From NCBI RefSeq assembly GCF_026013565.1, contig NZ_JAPDOB010000002.1, positions 372,001-436,000 on the forward strand: DNA of 64,000 nt, read 5' to 3'. Of this stretch, positions 1-10,777 are shown piece by piece (position 1 is the first letter of the stretch; each line of letters starts with the position of its first letter). The DNA comes from Sphingomonas arvum. Its GTDB lineage: Bacteria; Pseudomonadota; Alphaproteobacteria; Sphingomonadales; Sphingomonadaceae. Position numbers and translations under genes: made by a program. The notes beneath the pieces were generated by a model. The model made no database searches. It was not told where the DNA came from and worked only from the letters and a program-made list of their open reading frames with translations.

Positions 1-1133
1 GCCCGATGAAGGGCACGGCGCCGCTGTCCGCCCCGCCGGAAGCACTGAGCGAGGACGAGAAGAGCCGGGCCGAGAACTTGATGATCGTCGACCTGCTGCG
101 CAACGACCTGGCGCGGGTCGCGGAGCCGGGCAGCGTCGCAGTGCCGGAGCTGTTCGCGGTCGAGACCTATCCGACGCTGCGCCAGATGGTCAGCCGGGTG
201 ACCGCACGACTTCGGCCCGGCCTCGATGCGGTGGACGTGCTGCGCACCATCTTCCCCTGCGGCTCCGTCACTGGTGCGCCCAAGATCGCGGCCATGCTGG
301 CCCTGCGCGAGCTCGAGCCGGAGCCGCGCGGCGCCTACACCGGCGCCATGGGTTGGATCGAACCCGGCGGCGACGCGGCGTTCAACGTGCTCATCCGGAC
401 GCTGGCCATCGAGGACGATCGCACGATCGCGCGGCTCGGGCTCGGCTCGGGGCTTGTGGTCGACTCGCGGGCAGGCGATGAGTGGGCCGAGTGCCTCGCC
501 AAGGGAGCTTTCGTGATCGCCGCCCAGCCCGGGATCGACCTCATCGAGACCATGCGGTTCGACCCGCACGAGGGCATCGTCGAGCTTGACCGGCACCTCC
601 GCCGGCTGGGCGAGGCTGCAGGCGCACTGAGCTTCCAGTTCGACCGGCACGCTGCCCGCAACGAGCTGCAGGCCGCGACCTTTCGGCGGACCACCGCCGG
701 GATCGTCCGGCTGCTCTTGGCGCCGACCGGCGTCATGGCGGTCGAGGTGCGGCGCCTCGAGCCCGCCGCTGATCTGCCAGTGCGGGTCAGCCTTTGCTCG
801 TTACCGGTAGCGCCGAGCGATTTCCGGCTGCGGTTCAAGACCACCGACCGAGGCTTCTACGACCGTGCGCGGGCCGAAGGCGGCGCGTTCGAGACGCTGT
901 TCGTGGATGGCGACGGCTGCCTGACCGAAGGCACGTTCAGCAACATCTTCGTCGAGCGCGGCGACAAGTTGCTTACTCCGCCGCTCGGCCGCGGGCTGCT
1001 GCCGGGCGTGCTGCGCGCGAAGTTGATCGACGAGGGCCGGGCGGAGGAGATGGACCTCCGGCCGGAAGACCTCGGCGATGGATTCTACGTCGGCAACATG
1101 GTGCGCGGACTGCTGCCGGCGCGGCTCGCCTAG
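1..1133 (+). CDS. pabB: Aminodeoxychorismate synthase component I fused to aminodeoxychorismate lyase (5' truncated by window)
   Basis: Makes 4-amino-4-deoxychorismate from chorismate and then p-aminobenzoate for folate synthesis. The frame is open to the window edge, so the gene begins upstream. The first 170 or so visible residues are the C-terminal half of a chorismate-binding domain: MKGT, then DEKSRAENLMIVDLLRNDL, then GSVTGAPK and GWIEPGGDAAFNVLIRTL. The rest is a class IV PLP-dependent aminotransferase fold, starting near ETMRF, with FKTTDR supplying the likely PLP lysine and a GNMVRGL end. PabB-PabC fusions of this kind are common in alphaproteobacteria. The stop overlaps by four bases the stop of the convergent pdeM gene. 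Confident in function; the full length is unknown. Confidence 0.93.
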   Translation, partial: PMKGTAPLSAPPEALSEDEKSRAENLMIVDLLRNDLARVAEPGSVAVPELFAVETYPTLRQMVSRVTARLRPGLDAVDVLRTIFPCGSVTGAPKIAAMLALRELEPEPRGAYTGAMGWIEPGGDAAFNVLIRTLAIEDDRTIARLGLGSGLVVDSRAGDEWAECLAKGAFVIAAQPGIDLIETMRFDPHEGIVELDRHLRRLGEAAGALSFQFDRHAARNELQAATFRRTTAGIVRLLLAPTGVMAVEVRRLEPAADLPVRVSLCSLPVAPSDFRLRFKTTDRGFYDRARAEGGAFETLFVDGDGCLTEGTFSNIFVERGDKLLTPPLGRGLLPGVLRAKLIDEGRAEEMDLRPEDLGDGFYVGNMVRGLLPARLA

Positions 1134-1792
1134 GCTGCCAGCGGAAAGCGCAGCAGGCGGTCGGCGACGGGCACCAGCGCGGCGGCGCGATCGCCGACCA
1201 TTTTCATGATCTGCGGGTGGTGCGCGTCCAGCCCGCCCGTCAGCGCGCCGAACGCCGGCAGGATCAGCTTGGTCGGGCTCGCCACGAAACAGCGCCGGGC
1301 AACATTCTTGCCGCGCACCTGCAGCCGCAGCTTGGGGTGCCAGTGGCCGGACAGCTCGGGGCGCAGGTCATCGGGCTGCGCTTCGTGCCGCAAGACCAGG
1401 CCGTGCACCTCCGCTTCCTCGACCAGCCGACCGCCGCAATGGTCGGCGAAGCCCGGGTCGTGGTTGCCGAGGATCCACACCCAGTCGAGCCGCGCGGTCA
1501 GCGCCAGCAGCAGCGCTCGGGCTGCTTCGGGCAGGCGGTCGCAGCCGAACTTGTCGTGGAAACTGTCGCCCAGGCAGTAGAGCCGCTCCGCGCCCGTGCG
1601 CTCGACCAGCTCGGTCAACGCCGTCAGCGTCGCCTGACTATCGTAGGGCGGCAGGAACTGGCCGCGCTTGGCGAACCAGCTTGCTTTCTCAAGGTGCAGG
1701 TCGGCGACCAGCAGCGCGCGTTCGGCTGCCCACCACAGGGCGCCCTGGGGCTCGGCAAGGAAGTCGAGACCGGCGAACGAAAGCGGAACCAT
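1130..1792 (-). CDS. pdeM: Ligase-associated DNA damage response endonuclease PdeM
   Basis: A calcineurin-like metallophosphoesterase of about 220 residues, from the conserved set that travels with an ATP-dependent DNA ligase, a DEXH helicase and a beta-CASP exonuclease. Metal-binding motifs are visible in order: DLHLEK near residue 31, LGDSFHDKF, GNHD and GHWHP. The frame is open further upstream, but the ATG at 1792 puts the start just before the conserved MVPLSFAG region. It is the last gene of a minus-strand run that begins at about 5225. The family is inferred to nick or process damaged DNA; its substrate is not shown by the sequence. Its 3' end overlaps the convergent pabB stop. Confidence 0.9.
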   Translation of the reverse strand: MVPLSFAGLDFLAEPQGALWWAAERALLVADLHLEKASWFAKRGQFLPPYDSQATLTALTELVERTGAERLYCLGDSFHDKFGCDRLPEAARALLLALTARLDWVWILGNHDPGFADHCGGRLVEEAEVHGLVLRHEAQPDDLRPELSGHWHPKLRLQVRGKNVARRCFVASPTKLILPAFGALTGGLDAHHPQIMKMVGDRAAALVPVADRLLRFPLAA

Positions 1793-1820
1793 TGGCCTGG
1801 CCCTTGGCGCGAAACGCGAG

Positions 1821-2276
1821 CTATTCCAAGTGGCTGACGCAATGTTCCCGCAGACTGCGCGCATCGTGCAACGCATTGTGCGGCACCGCGCTGTTCCGCG
1901 CGGTCGAAAAGCCGGGCAGGCGGATCAGGCGGAAGCTCAAGGCGGGCACCGGCACGATTTCGGCAGGCGCAGGGGTCAGCAGTCGGCAGAACAGCGCGAT
2001 GTCGTCCGGCCAGTCGGCCCAGACCTCGACCTCGCGCAGCCCAGCCAGCCAGCTCGAAAGCAAGTTGGCCGCCGCCGTCCGGCCCATCGGCTCGTGCTTG
2101 TGCGCCTCAGGCACGGTCCACAGGTACGGCGCCACGTGGCGCTCGACCCAGTCCGTGAACGGGCGCTGGTGTTCCAGCACGAGGTACAGTTCCTCGCCGC
2201 CGTCCTCCGGCACCAGCGCCAAGCTGATCAGCTCGCCGCCGAACCCGTCATACTCGCAGTCGAGGAAGTAGCGCAT
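1821..2276 (-). CDS. RNase AS-like 3'-5' exonuclease (DEDDh fold)
   Basis: A 151-residue protein beginning MRYFLDCEYDG, where Asp6 and Glu8 form the DxE motif of a DEDD exonuclease. It closes with HNALHDARSLREH, matching the His/Asp of the DEDDh exoIII motif. This resembles the polyadenylate-specific 3'-exoribonuclease AS (Rv2179c) family. The ATG at 2276 is chosen because it immediately precedes the catalytic segment; upstream in-frame residues look non-coding. It lies 28 bases upstream of pdeM on the same strand, so the two are probably cotranscribed. Whether it acts on RNA or on DNA ends in repair is open; its place in the repair cluster makes the second idea worth testing. Confidence 0.8.
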   Translation of the reverse strand: MRYFLDCEYDGFGGELISLALVPEDGGEELYLVLEHQRPFTDWVERHVAPYLWTVPEAHKHEPMGRTAAANLLSSWLAGLREVEVWADWPDDIALFCRLLTPAPAEIVPVPALSFRLIRLPGFSTARNSAVPHNALHDARSLREHCVSHLE

Positions 2277-2284
2277 GGCCCCGC

Positions 2285-2566
2285 TTAACGCGGGTATGCC
2301 GCCGTGCAATCGTCCGTCGGCAGCGGGCGCCCCTTGCGGCAGCGTTCGGCCGCCGCCCGGGCTTCACGCCCGCGCCGCTCCTCTTCCTTGCGCAGCTCGC
2401 GCCCGCGCTTCTCGTCAGCCTCGGACTGGCTGGTGGTGACCGCGTCGACCCCGGCGGACACCGCCTTCACCGGCAGGGTGACCACATCCACGGCGGTGCT
2501 CGCGATGGTGCCGACGACGCAGCCGGTGAGGGCGGGGGCGAGGAGGAGAACTGGCAGGAAGCGCAT
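2285..2566 (-). CDS. Small lipoprotein
   Basis: A 93-residue protein with a lipoprotein signal: MRFLPVLLLAPALTGC ends in a good lipobox (LTGC) with Cys16. A short hydrophobic, alanine/valine-rich segment follows (about residues 17-46), then a highly charged Glu/Arg-rich helix (about 48-75) and a tail with two cysteines. No enzymatic motif is visible. An alternative start at 2608 (MFSGAKG) would overlap the helicase stop as TGATG and add 14 residues, but it would bury the signal peptide, so the ATG at 2566 is preferred. It sits between the helicase and the exonuclease genes on the same strand. Function unknown. Confidence 0.7.
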   Translation of the reverse strand: MRFLPVLLLAPALTGCVVGTIASTAVDVVTLPVKAVSAGVDAVTTSQSEADEKRGRELRKEEERRGREARAAAERCRKGRPLPTDDCTAAYPR

Positions 2567-2607
2567 GGGCTTCTGCTCGACTGCGGCACCTTTCGCTCCG
2601 CTGAACA

Positions 2608-5028
2608 TCAGTCCTCGCGCATCGCTTCGGCAGCCAGCGCTTCCGCCTCGATCAGCAGCGCCTCGTCGGCCTCGCCGCCAGCCGGCAGCGCCTCGCGGCC
2701 GACGATCACCATCAGCGGCACCGCCATCGGCGTCACCCGCGTGGCCGGCACATGCACCATCTCGCCCGCCGCCCGTTCGACCAGCCGCGCCAGCCGCCCA
2801 AGCTCCGTCATGCGCGCCCGGGCATCCTCCCACGCCGCCTTCATCAGCAGGTGGTCGGGCTCATACTTCCTGAGCACGTCGTAGATGAGGTCGGTCGAAA
2901 AGCTGACCTGCTTGCCGGTCTTGCGCTGGCCCGGATGCTGCCGATCGACCAGCCCGCCAATCACCGCAACCTCGCGGAACGCCCGCTTCAGCAGCATCGA
3001 CTGCTCGACCCACTCGACGAACTCGCCCTCTAGGATGTCGGGCGACAGCAAAGGAGCAGGGTCGTCGATTGGCTCCAGCCCGTAGACGGCGATGGCGTAG
3101 TCGTTGGCGACGAAGCCCAATGGCTTCAGCCCCGCCTTCTCCATCCGCTTGGTGATCAGCATGCCGAGCGACTGGTGCGCGTTCCACCCTTCGAAGCTGT
3201 ACATCACCATGTAGTGGCGTTTTTCGAACGGAAAGGTCTCGACCAGCAGCTCGTCGGGCTCGGGCAGGCGCGAGCGGCGCTGCTGCATCTCCAGCCACTC
3301 GCGGACGTCGTCGGGAAAGCGGTGCCACTCGGCCGGGGTCGCCAGGAAGGCCCGGACGCGGTCCGCCAAGTGCGTGGTCATACTCATCCGCTGCCCACCG
3401 TACGTGACCAGCCGCGCCTCCTTTGCCGACGCACGAACGATGATGTCGCTGTCCTTGAAGCGCTCCACCTCCAAGCTCAGGCCGGCGAAGAAGATGTGGT
3501 CGCCGACCGTCAGCGTGCTGGCATAGCCCTCCTCGACCCGGCCGAGCATGCGGCCATTCTTGAAGCGCACGTCCAGCATCGGATTGTCGACGATGATGCC
3601 CGCATTCATCCGGTGCTGGCGGGCGACATCCGGCTTAGTGATGCGCCAGTGGCCGGGCGAGTCCTCCACCAGCCGGCGGAACTTGTCATAGGCCTTCAGC
3701 GCATAGCCGCCGGTGGCGATATACTGGAGCACGCGGTCGTATACGTCGTCCTGCAGCCCGGCGTAGGGCGCGGCGGAGCGGATCTCGGCCAGTAGCTCGC
3801 CCTGCTTGAACGGTGCGGCGCACGCGCAAGCCAAGATGTGCTGGGCGAGCGTATCCAGCGTGCCGGGGCGGAAGACCTCGGGATCCAGCTCCCGCGCATC
3901 GATCGCGTCCAGCGCAGCCCGCGCCTCCAGATATTCGAAGCGGTTGCCCGGGACGATCGTGCCCTGGCTGGGCTCGTCCAGCCGGTGGTTGGCGCGGCCG
4001 ATCCGCTGCAGCAGCCGGCTCGATCCCTTTGGCGCGCCCATCTGGATGACCAACTCAACGTCGCCCCAGTCGATGCCGAGGTCCAGCGACGAGGTGCAGA
4101 CCAGCGCCCGCAGCCGCCCGTCGGCCATCGCCGCCTCCACCTTGCGCCGCGCCTCGAGCGCGAGGCTGCCGTGATGGACCCCGATCGGCAGCGACTGGTC
4201 GTTAGTCTTCCACAGGTCCTGGAAAATCAGCTCGGCTAGGCTGCGGGTATTGCAGAACACCAGGGTCGTCTTGTGCCGCTCGATCAGCTCCATCACCTGC
4301 TTGGCGGCATAGCGGCCCGAGTGGCCCGACCAAGGCACTCGCCCGTCCGGCACCAGGATCGACAGGTCCGGCTCCGCGCCCGGATCGCCGATGACCAGGT
4401 CAACCAATTCCTCGTTGGCGTCCGGCGCGAGCCAGCCGCGATAAGCGTCGGGGTCGCTGACCGTCGCCGACAGGCCGACCCGCCGCATGGTCGGCGCGAT
4501 GCGCTGCAGCCGGGCCAAGCTCAGCGCCAGCAGGTCGCCGCGCTTGTCGCGGGCGAAGGCGTGGATCTCGTCAATGACCACGGTCTGCAGGTTGGCGAAC
4601 AGCAGGAAACTGTCGGGATAACTCAGCAGCAGGCTCAGGCTCTCGGGCGTCGTGAGCAGGATGTGCGGCGGCCGCGCCCGCTGCCGCGCCTTGCGGTCGG
4701 ACGGGGTGTCGCCGCTGCGAGTCTCGACTCGGATCGGCAGTCCCATCTCGCCGATCGGCCCAAGCAGATTGCGCTGGACGTCGACGCCCAAGGCCTTGAG
4801 CGGCGAGATGTACAGCGTGTGCAGCCCGTCGAAGCCGGGCTCCTCGGCGAGATCGCACAGGCTCGGCAGGAAGCCGGCCAGCGTCTTGCCTGCGCCGGTC
4901 GCGGCCACCAGCAGCGCGTGCCGCCCGGCCCGCGCCCGTGTGAGCATGTCGAGCTGGTGCCGCCGCGGTGCCCAACCCTTGGCCGCGAACCAGTCCGCGA
5001 CGACGGCGGGAAGGTCAGCGCCGATCAG
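2608..5028 (-). CDS. Ligase-associated DNA damage response DEXH-box helicase (Lhr-like), probable non-AUG start
   Basis: A superfamily 2 helicase of about 806 residues from the ligase-associated repair set. Walker A is GAGKT (about residues 46-50), the DEIH box lies near residue 150, and SATVSD, TSSLDLGIDWGDV and QRIGRANHR mark helicase motifs III, V and VI. An Lhr-type C-terminal region follows. The first ATG in frame (4947) would remove a well-conserved N-terminus (FAAKGWAPRRHQLDM). The frame is open to a stop at 5071-5073 with no ATG, GTG or TTG above 4947. The likely start is therefore the CTG at 5028, which overlaps the stop of the preceding gene. The start codon is uncertain; the function is not. 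Confidence 0.9.
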   Translation of the reverse strand: MIGADLPAVVADWFAAKGWAPRRHQLDMLTRARAGRHALLVAATGAGKTLAGFLPSLCDLAEEPGFDGLHTLYISPLKALGVDVQRNLLGPIGEMGLPIRVETRSGDTPSDRKARQRARPPHILLTTPESLSLLLSYPDSFLLFANLQTVVIDEIHAFARDKRGDLLALSLARLQRIAPTMRRVGLSATVSDPDAYRGWLAPDANEELVDLVIGDPGAEPDLSILVPDGRVPWSGHSGRYAAKQVMELIERHKTTLVFCNTRSLAELIFQDLWKTNDQSLPIGVHHGSLALEARRKVEAAMADGRLRALVCTSSLDLGIDWGDVELVIQMGAPKGSSRLLQRIGRANHRLDEPSQGTIVPGNRFEYLEARAALDAIDARELDPEVFRPGTLDTLAQHILACACAAPFKQGELLAEIRSAAPYAGLQDDVYDRVLQYIATGGYALKAYDKFRRLVEDSPGHWRITKPDVARQHRMNAGIIVDNPMLDVRFKNGRMLGRVEEGYASTLTVGDHIFFAGLSLEVERFKDSDIIVRASAKEARLVTYGGQRMSMTTHLADRVRAFLATPAEWHRFPDDVREWLEMQQRRSRLPEPDELLVETFPFEKRHYMVMYSFEGWNAHQSLGMLITKRMEKAGLKPLGFVANDYAIAVYGLEPIDDPAPLLSPDILEGEFVEWVEQSMLLKRAFREVAVIGGLVDRQHPGQRKTGKQVSFSTDLIYDVLRKYEPDHLLMKAAWEDARARMTELGRLARLVERAAGEMVHVPATRVTPMAVPLMVIVGREALPAGGEADEALLIEAEALAAEAMRED

Positions 5029-5225
5029 AGGCCGCTGCCGGGATCCCGCTCGTGGATCCGCTGCTCTTCCTCATAGACCTTGCGCGCGCCGGCGTTGCTG
5101 GTCGGATCGTTCATCTCCTGCTCGCGCGGTTTCTTCTTCAGGCTGAAGTAGAGCAGCAGCGCGCCGAGGATCATGGCGCCGATGAAGATCAGGTTCCAGT
5201 AGTTGATGTCGTTGCCGTCGGACAT
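5025..5225 (-). CDS. Small single-span membrane protein
   Basis: A 66-residue protein beginning MSDGNDINYW. It has one hydrophobic segment (LIFIGAMILGALLLYFSL, about residues 12-30) followed by KKK and a charged cytoplasmic tail with ARKVYEEEQRIHERDP. A GAGGAG ribosome-binding site lies about 9 bases before the ATG at 5225. It is the first gene of the minus-strand repair run, and its stop overlaps the probable helicase start, which suggests translational coupling. It is divergent from the exonuclease gene at 5293 across a 67-base spacer. No known function is recognised. Confidence 0.75.
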   Translation of the reverse strand: MSDGNDINYWNLIFIGAMILGALLLYFSLKKKPREQEMNDPTSNAGARKVYEEEQRIHERDPGSGL

Positions 5226-5292
5226 GGCGGAAGCTCCTCGCGAGGACGTTACGGGGCGGAACCGTCCGCCATTCCCTTCCGTATAAGCCCGC

Positions 5293-6294
5293 ATGCCCCG
5301 CCTGGGTTCCTGGATCGAGCCTCATCCCGAAGGCATCTACGTGCCTCCCGCCGACGCGTGGGTCGATCCGTCGCAGCCAAAGGCACGCGCGCTGGTCACC
5401 CACGGCCATGCCGACCACGCCCGCGGCGGCCACGCCCAGGTGTGGGCCACGCCGGAAACGCTCAGCATCATGGGCGTGCGCTACGGCGACCAGAACGGCT
5501 GCCCGGTCGACTATGGCCAGAGCGTCACGGTCGGCGAGGTGGAGGTCAGCTTTGTGCCCGCCGGCCATGTGCTCGGCTCGGCGCAGATCATCCTCGACTA
5601 CGCCGGCGAGCGGGTGGTGGTGTCCGGCGACTACAAGCGCCGCGAGGACCCGACCTGCGAGCCGTTCCTGCCGGTGAAGTGCGACATCTTCGTCACTGAG
5701 GCGACGTTCGGGCTGCCGGTGTTCCACCATCCTGATGTCGGCGGCGAGATCGACCGGCTGCTCGCGCGACTAGCTGACAATCCGGACCGCTGCGTGCTGG
5801 TCGGCGCCTACGCGCTGGGCAAGGCGCAGCGGGTGATCACCGAGGCCCGGCGGCGCGGGCACCACCAGCCGATCTACGTCCATGGTGCGCTGGAGCGGCT
5901 CAACACGCTCTATCAGGATTGGGGCGTGGACCTGGGCGAGCTGCGCCCGGCGACCGGCGCCAAGAAGGCGGAGATGGAGGGGCATATCGTCATGTGCCCG
6001 CCCGGCGCGCTCAACGACCGCTGGTCGCGGCGCCTGCCGGATCCAATCACCGCCATGGCGTCCGGCTGGATGCGCATCCGCCAGCGCGCGCGGCAGAAGA
6101 ATGTCGAACTGCCGCTGATCGTCTCCGACCACGCCGACTGGGACGAGCTCACCGCCACCATCCTGGAGATCAAGCCCAAAGAGGTGTGGATCACGCACGG
6201 CCGCGAGGATGCGCTGATGCACTGGTGCATGCTCCAGCAGATCAAGGCGCGGGAGCTGAACCTCGTCGGATACGAGGACGACGAGGACGAGTAG
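5293..6294 (+). CDS. Ligase-associated DNA damage response exonuclease (MBL/beta-CASP)
   Basis: A 333-residue metallo-beta-lactamase/beta-CASP nuclease related to SNM1/Artemis-type exonucleases. The HxHxDH zinc motif is THGHADH (residues 36-42). Later metal-site and beta-CASP residues lie in VSGDYKRREDP, EATFGLPVF, VSDHADWDEL and the final WITHGRED. It belongs to the set with PdeM and the DEXH helicase, and is divergent from their operon. The sequence TATAAG at 5282-5287 sits where a -10 box for a nearly leaderless transcript would lie, and no Shine-Dalgarno is visible, so leaderless translation is possible. The ATP-dependent ligase usually found directly downstream is absent; the next gene is a small unrelated one. 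Confidence 0.92.
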   Translation: MPRLGSWIEPHPEGIYVPPADAWVDPSQPKARALVTHGHADHARGGHAQVWATPETLSIMGVRYGDQNGCPVDYGQSVTVGEVEVSFVPAGHVLGSAQIILDYAGERVVVSGDYKRREDPTCEPFLPVKCDIFVTEATFGLPVFHHPDVGGEIDRLLARLADNPDRCVLVGAYALGKAQRVITEARRRGHHQPIYVHGALERLNTLYQDWGVDLGELRPATGAKKAEMEGHIVMCPPGALNDRWSRRLPDPITAMASGWMRIRQRARQKNVELPLIVSDHADWDELTATILEIKPKEVWITHGREDALMHWCMLQQIKARELNLVGYEDDEDE

Positions 6295-6367
6295 CGCCCC
6301 AGCCGCGCCAGTCCGTGCCGCCGCTCGCGCTGCCGCTTCGTTCTACCTATCCCCAAGGAGAGCAACC

Positions 6368-6580
6368 ATGAGCGGCAGCAAGCACGACAAGGGCGAAAGC
6401 CCGTTCACCGACGATCTCGAGCGCAACCCCAGCATCGGCCAGTCCGGCGGCTCCTTCGCCACCGGCGAGGACCCGACGACCCTGGAAGGTGACAACACCA
6501 GCGAGGGCGATGTGGAAAACGACGCGGACCCACGGACCGGCGCGGTCAACGAGGATCAGCTCGGGCGCACCAACGCCTGA
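6368..6580 (+). CDS. Small acidic, disordered hypothetical protein
   Basis: A 70-residue protein starting MSGSKHDKGESPF, rich in Asp, Glu, Gly, Asn and Thr and almost without hydrophobic stretches, so probably intrinsically disordered and acidic. An AGGAG ribosome-binding site stands 7 bases before the ATG. It follows the exonuclease by 73 bases on the same strand and its last 25 bases overlap the end of the convergent hydrolase gene. No domain is recognised. The good ribosome-binding site and balanced coding composition support a real gene. Confidence 0.7.
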   Translation: MSGSKHDKGESPFTDDLERNPSIGQSGGSFATGEDPTTLEGDNTSEGDVENDADPRTGAVNEDQLGRTNA

Positions 6581-7227
6581 GAGCCCGCCACCGTGGTCTC
6601 GATCCAGCGCAGGAGGTCGCCGTCGAGCGACTCCCGGCACTGGTCGAGGCCATGGAGGCATTCGGGGTACAAGATCAGCTGCTTGGGCTGGTCAGCGATG
6701 GCATAGAGCTGGCGCGAGCAGCGGTCGGGCAGCACCTCGTCCTCCTCGCCGTGGACGAACAGCACGGGTCGCGGGGCGAGGCCGTTCAGGTCCTCGACAC
6801 CAGCCGACTGGCTGCTCAGGGCGGCGACACCGATCACCTGCTCGGCCGCGATCTTGGCCGCATTTAGCACCACCGCGCCGCCGAAGCTGTGCCCGACCAG
6901 CACCACGCGGGTGCGCTCCTGGCCAGCTAGCCAGGCGACACCAACCAGCACGTCCAGCATGCATTCGATCAGGTCGCCGGGCTTGCGATAGGCCATTTCC
7001 AGGCTGGCGATGTCGCGCTCGAGCAACTGGTTGGCCAGGCGCGGATAGAGGCCGCCGGCCGGGCCGCCGAGCCCGCCGCCGGAGCCAAACACCCAGATGA
7101 CTGCGGCGTCACCGTCGCCGGCCTCGTACCAGCGGGCGCGGATCGGGCCCTTGTCCGTCTGCAGGAACAGGTCGTCGGCCTCGCCCGACGCAAGTTCCTC
7201 GACGCCCATCAATGTAATACTACTCAT
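6556..7227 (-). CDS. Alpha/beta hydrolase (dienelactone hydrolase-like)
   Basis: A 223-residue alpha/beta hydrolase. The nucleophile elbow is GHSFGG (Ser near residue 116). The acid is probably in HGEEDEVLP and the catalytic His in CLHGLDQ near the C-terminus, giving a Ser-Asp-His triad in the right order. No signal peptide is seen, so it is likely cytoplasmic. The ATG at 7227 is preceded at short spacing by GGAGG; a GTG one codon upstream and an ATG at 7209 are alternatives. The substrate cannot be told from the sequence. It overlaps the end of the convergent acidic-protein gene. Confidence 0.8.
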   Translation of the reverse strand: MSSITLMGVEELASGEADDLFLQTDKGPIRARWYEAGDGDAAVIWVFGSGGGLGGPAGGLYPRLANQLLERDIASLEMAYRKPGDLIECMLDVLVGVAWLAGQERTRVVLVGHSFGGAVVLNAAKIAAEQVIGVAALSSQSAGVEDLNGLAPRPVLFVHGEEDEVLPDRCSRQLYAIADQPKQLILYPECLHGLDQCRESLDGDLLRWIETTVAGSQALVRPS

Positions 7228-7302
7228 CACCCTCCAACGGGTGAGAGCCGCGAGGGTTCGGCCCGCTTGCGCGTTTCCGTCAGGCTGTGCCCACCGGGCG
7301 GC

Positions 7303-9510
<2,208 letters not shown>

Positions 9511-9586
9511 GAATATGGGTGCGGCGACGGCGGGCCGCAATCGAACGGCGCTGGCGCGGTGGGCGACGCGCCCCTAGGCTCCGCGC

Positions 9587-10777
9587 GTGCCAGCGCCGAT
9601 CGCAACCAGCAGGGCGGACCAGGAGCGCCGACACGGCCTGGACTCGCTGCGCTTCCTGGCGATCCTGGCGGTCCTGTTCGACCACTTCGTCCAGCTGCCC
9701 GCAGTCCAACCAGGGTACGTCAGCACCCGCTTCTTCCTGTTGCTGAGTGGCTTTCTGATCACCCGCACGCTGCTGCGCTACGAAGGCCCCGAGCCGGGAC
9801 GCAACCGCCACCTGCTTCGCAGCTTCTACGGCCGGCGCGCGCTCCGGATCTGGCCGCTCTACTACCTCATTCTATTGGGCGTGCTGGCCGCGGGTCTGCT
9901 ACCGCTGCGGCAATTCGTGGTGCATGCGGCCTTCCTCACGAACATTGTGCAGGCATGGACGAACAACTGGGACCTGCCCTGGTACCTGACCCATGTCTGG
10001 ACCCTGTGCGTCCAAGAGCAATTTTACCTGCTGTGGCCCGCCGTCATGCTGCCGCTCGGTCAACGGTCGCGCCAGTGGTTCCTTGTCGCACTGATTGGCG
10101 CGGCCGTGCTGTTCCGTCTACTCCTGTGGCAGCTCGGGATGTCCGATCAGGTGGCGTTCTACACGGCGCCCTTCGCCTCGGCCGACGCGCTCGCCGCGGG
10201 ATCGCTGCTCGCCATCGTGCATGGTGCCGCAGCCGCACGGTTGGACCGGCCGGCGGCCACGATCGTGGCCCTGTTCGGCGGTTGCCTGCTGCTCCATTTC
10301 GTCGGTCGAGCGGCGGCCTCCACCGTGCTCCTGCCGACGCTGTGGCTGGCTCCGCTGGGCTTTCTTACCCTGGCTGTATTCGATGGCAGGCTGGGCTCCG
10401 CCGGCGCGTGGCTTGAATGGCCGCCGCTGGCGTTCCTGGGGCGGATCAGCCTGGGCATCTACCTTCTGCACCTGCCGCTCTGGCTGCTGTTCTTCAAGCT
10501 GGCCCCGGACTGGCTGCAGCGGCTGGTGCCGGCGCCATCCTGGGCAGCCTTCCTGCTGCTCGCGCCGGCTACGATCGCCACCGCGGCCGTTTCCTGGTGG
10601 CTGTTCGAACAGCCGCTGCAGCGCTTTCGGCGGTACCTGCCTTATCCGGCGCGGGCCGTCGGTCCAGGGTCAGGGCCGGCCCAGGCTCAGCGTGAAGGCA
10701 CCCGTGACGTTCTTCGACCGGCTGTTGGCGAAGATCAGGTACCGGCCAGCGCCGGCAACGGTCACCACCAGCCGTAA
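9587..10777 (+). CDS. Membrane acyltransferase family 3 (OafA-like)
   Basis: A 396-residue multi-span inner-membrane acyltransferase of the type that O-acetylates surface glycans. The opening HGLDSLRFLAILAVLFDHF carries the family signature, with the catalytic-type His at the end of the first helix, followed by RFFLLLSGFLITRTL and about ten hydrophobic helices. Translation appears to start at GTG 9587. The membrane domain ends near FEQPLQRFRRYL. The last roughly 45 residues are Gly/Ala/Arg/Gln-rich and read antisense through a degraded PPC-domain gene, so the natural C-terminus has probably been lost or extended. The acceptor is unknown. Confidence 0.88.
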   Translation: MPAPIATSRADQERRHGLDSLRFLAILAVLFDHFVQLPAVQPGYVSTRFFLLLSGFLITRTLLRYEGPEPGRNRHLLRSFYGRRALRIWPLYYLILLGVLAAGLLPLRQFVVHAAFLTNIVQAWTNNWDLPWYLTHVWTLCVQEQFYLLWPAVMLPLGQRSRQWFLVALIGAAVLFRLLLWQLGMSDQVAFYTAPFASADALAAGSLLAIVHGAAAARLDRPAATIVALFGGCLLLHFVGRAAASTVLLPTLWLAPLGFLTLAVFDGRLGSAGAWLEWPPLAFLGRISLGIYLLHLPLWLLFFKLAPDWLQRLVPAPSWAAFLLLAPATIATAAVSWWLFEQPLQRFRRYLPYPARAVGPGSGPAQAQREGTRDVLRPAVGEDQVPASAGNGHHQP

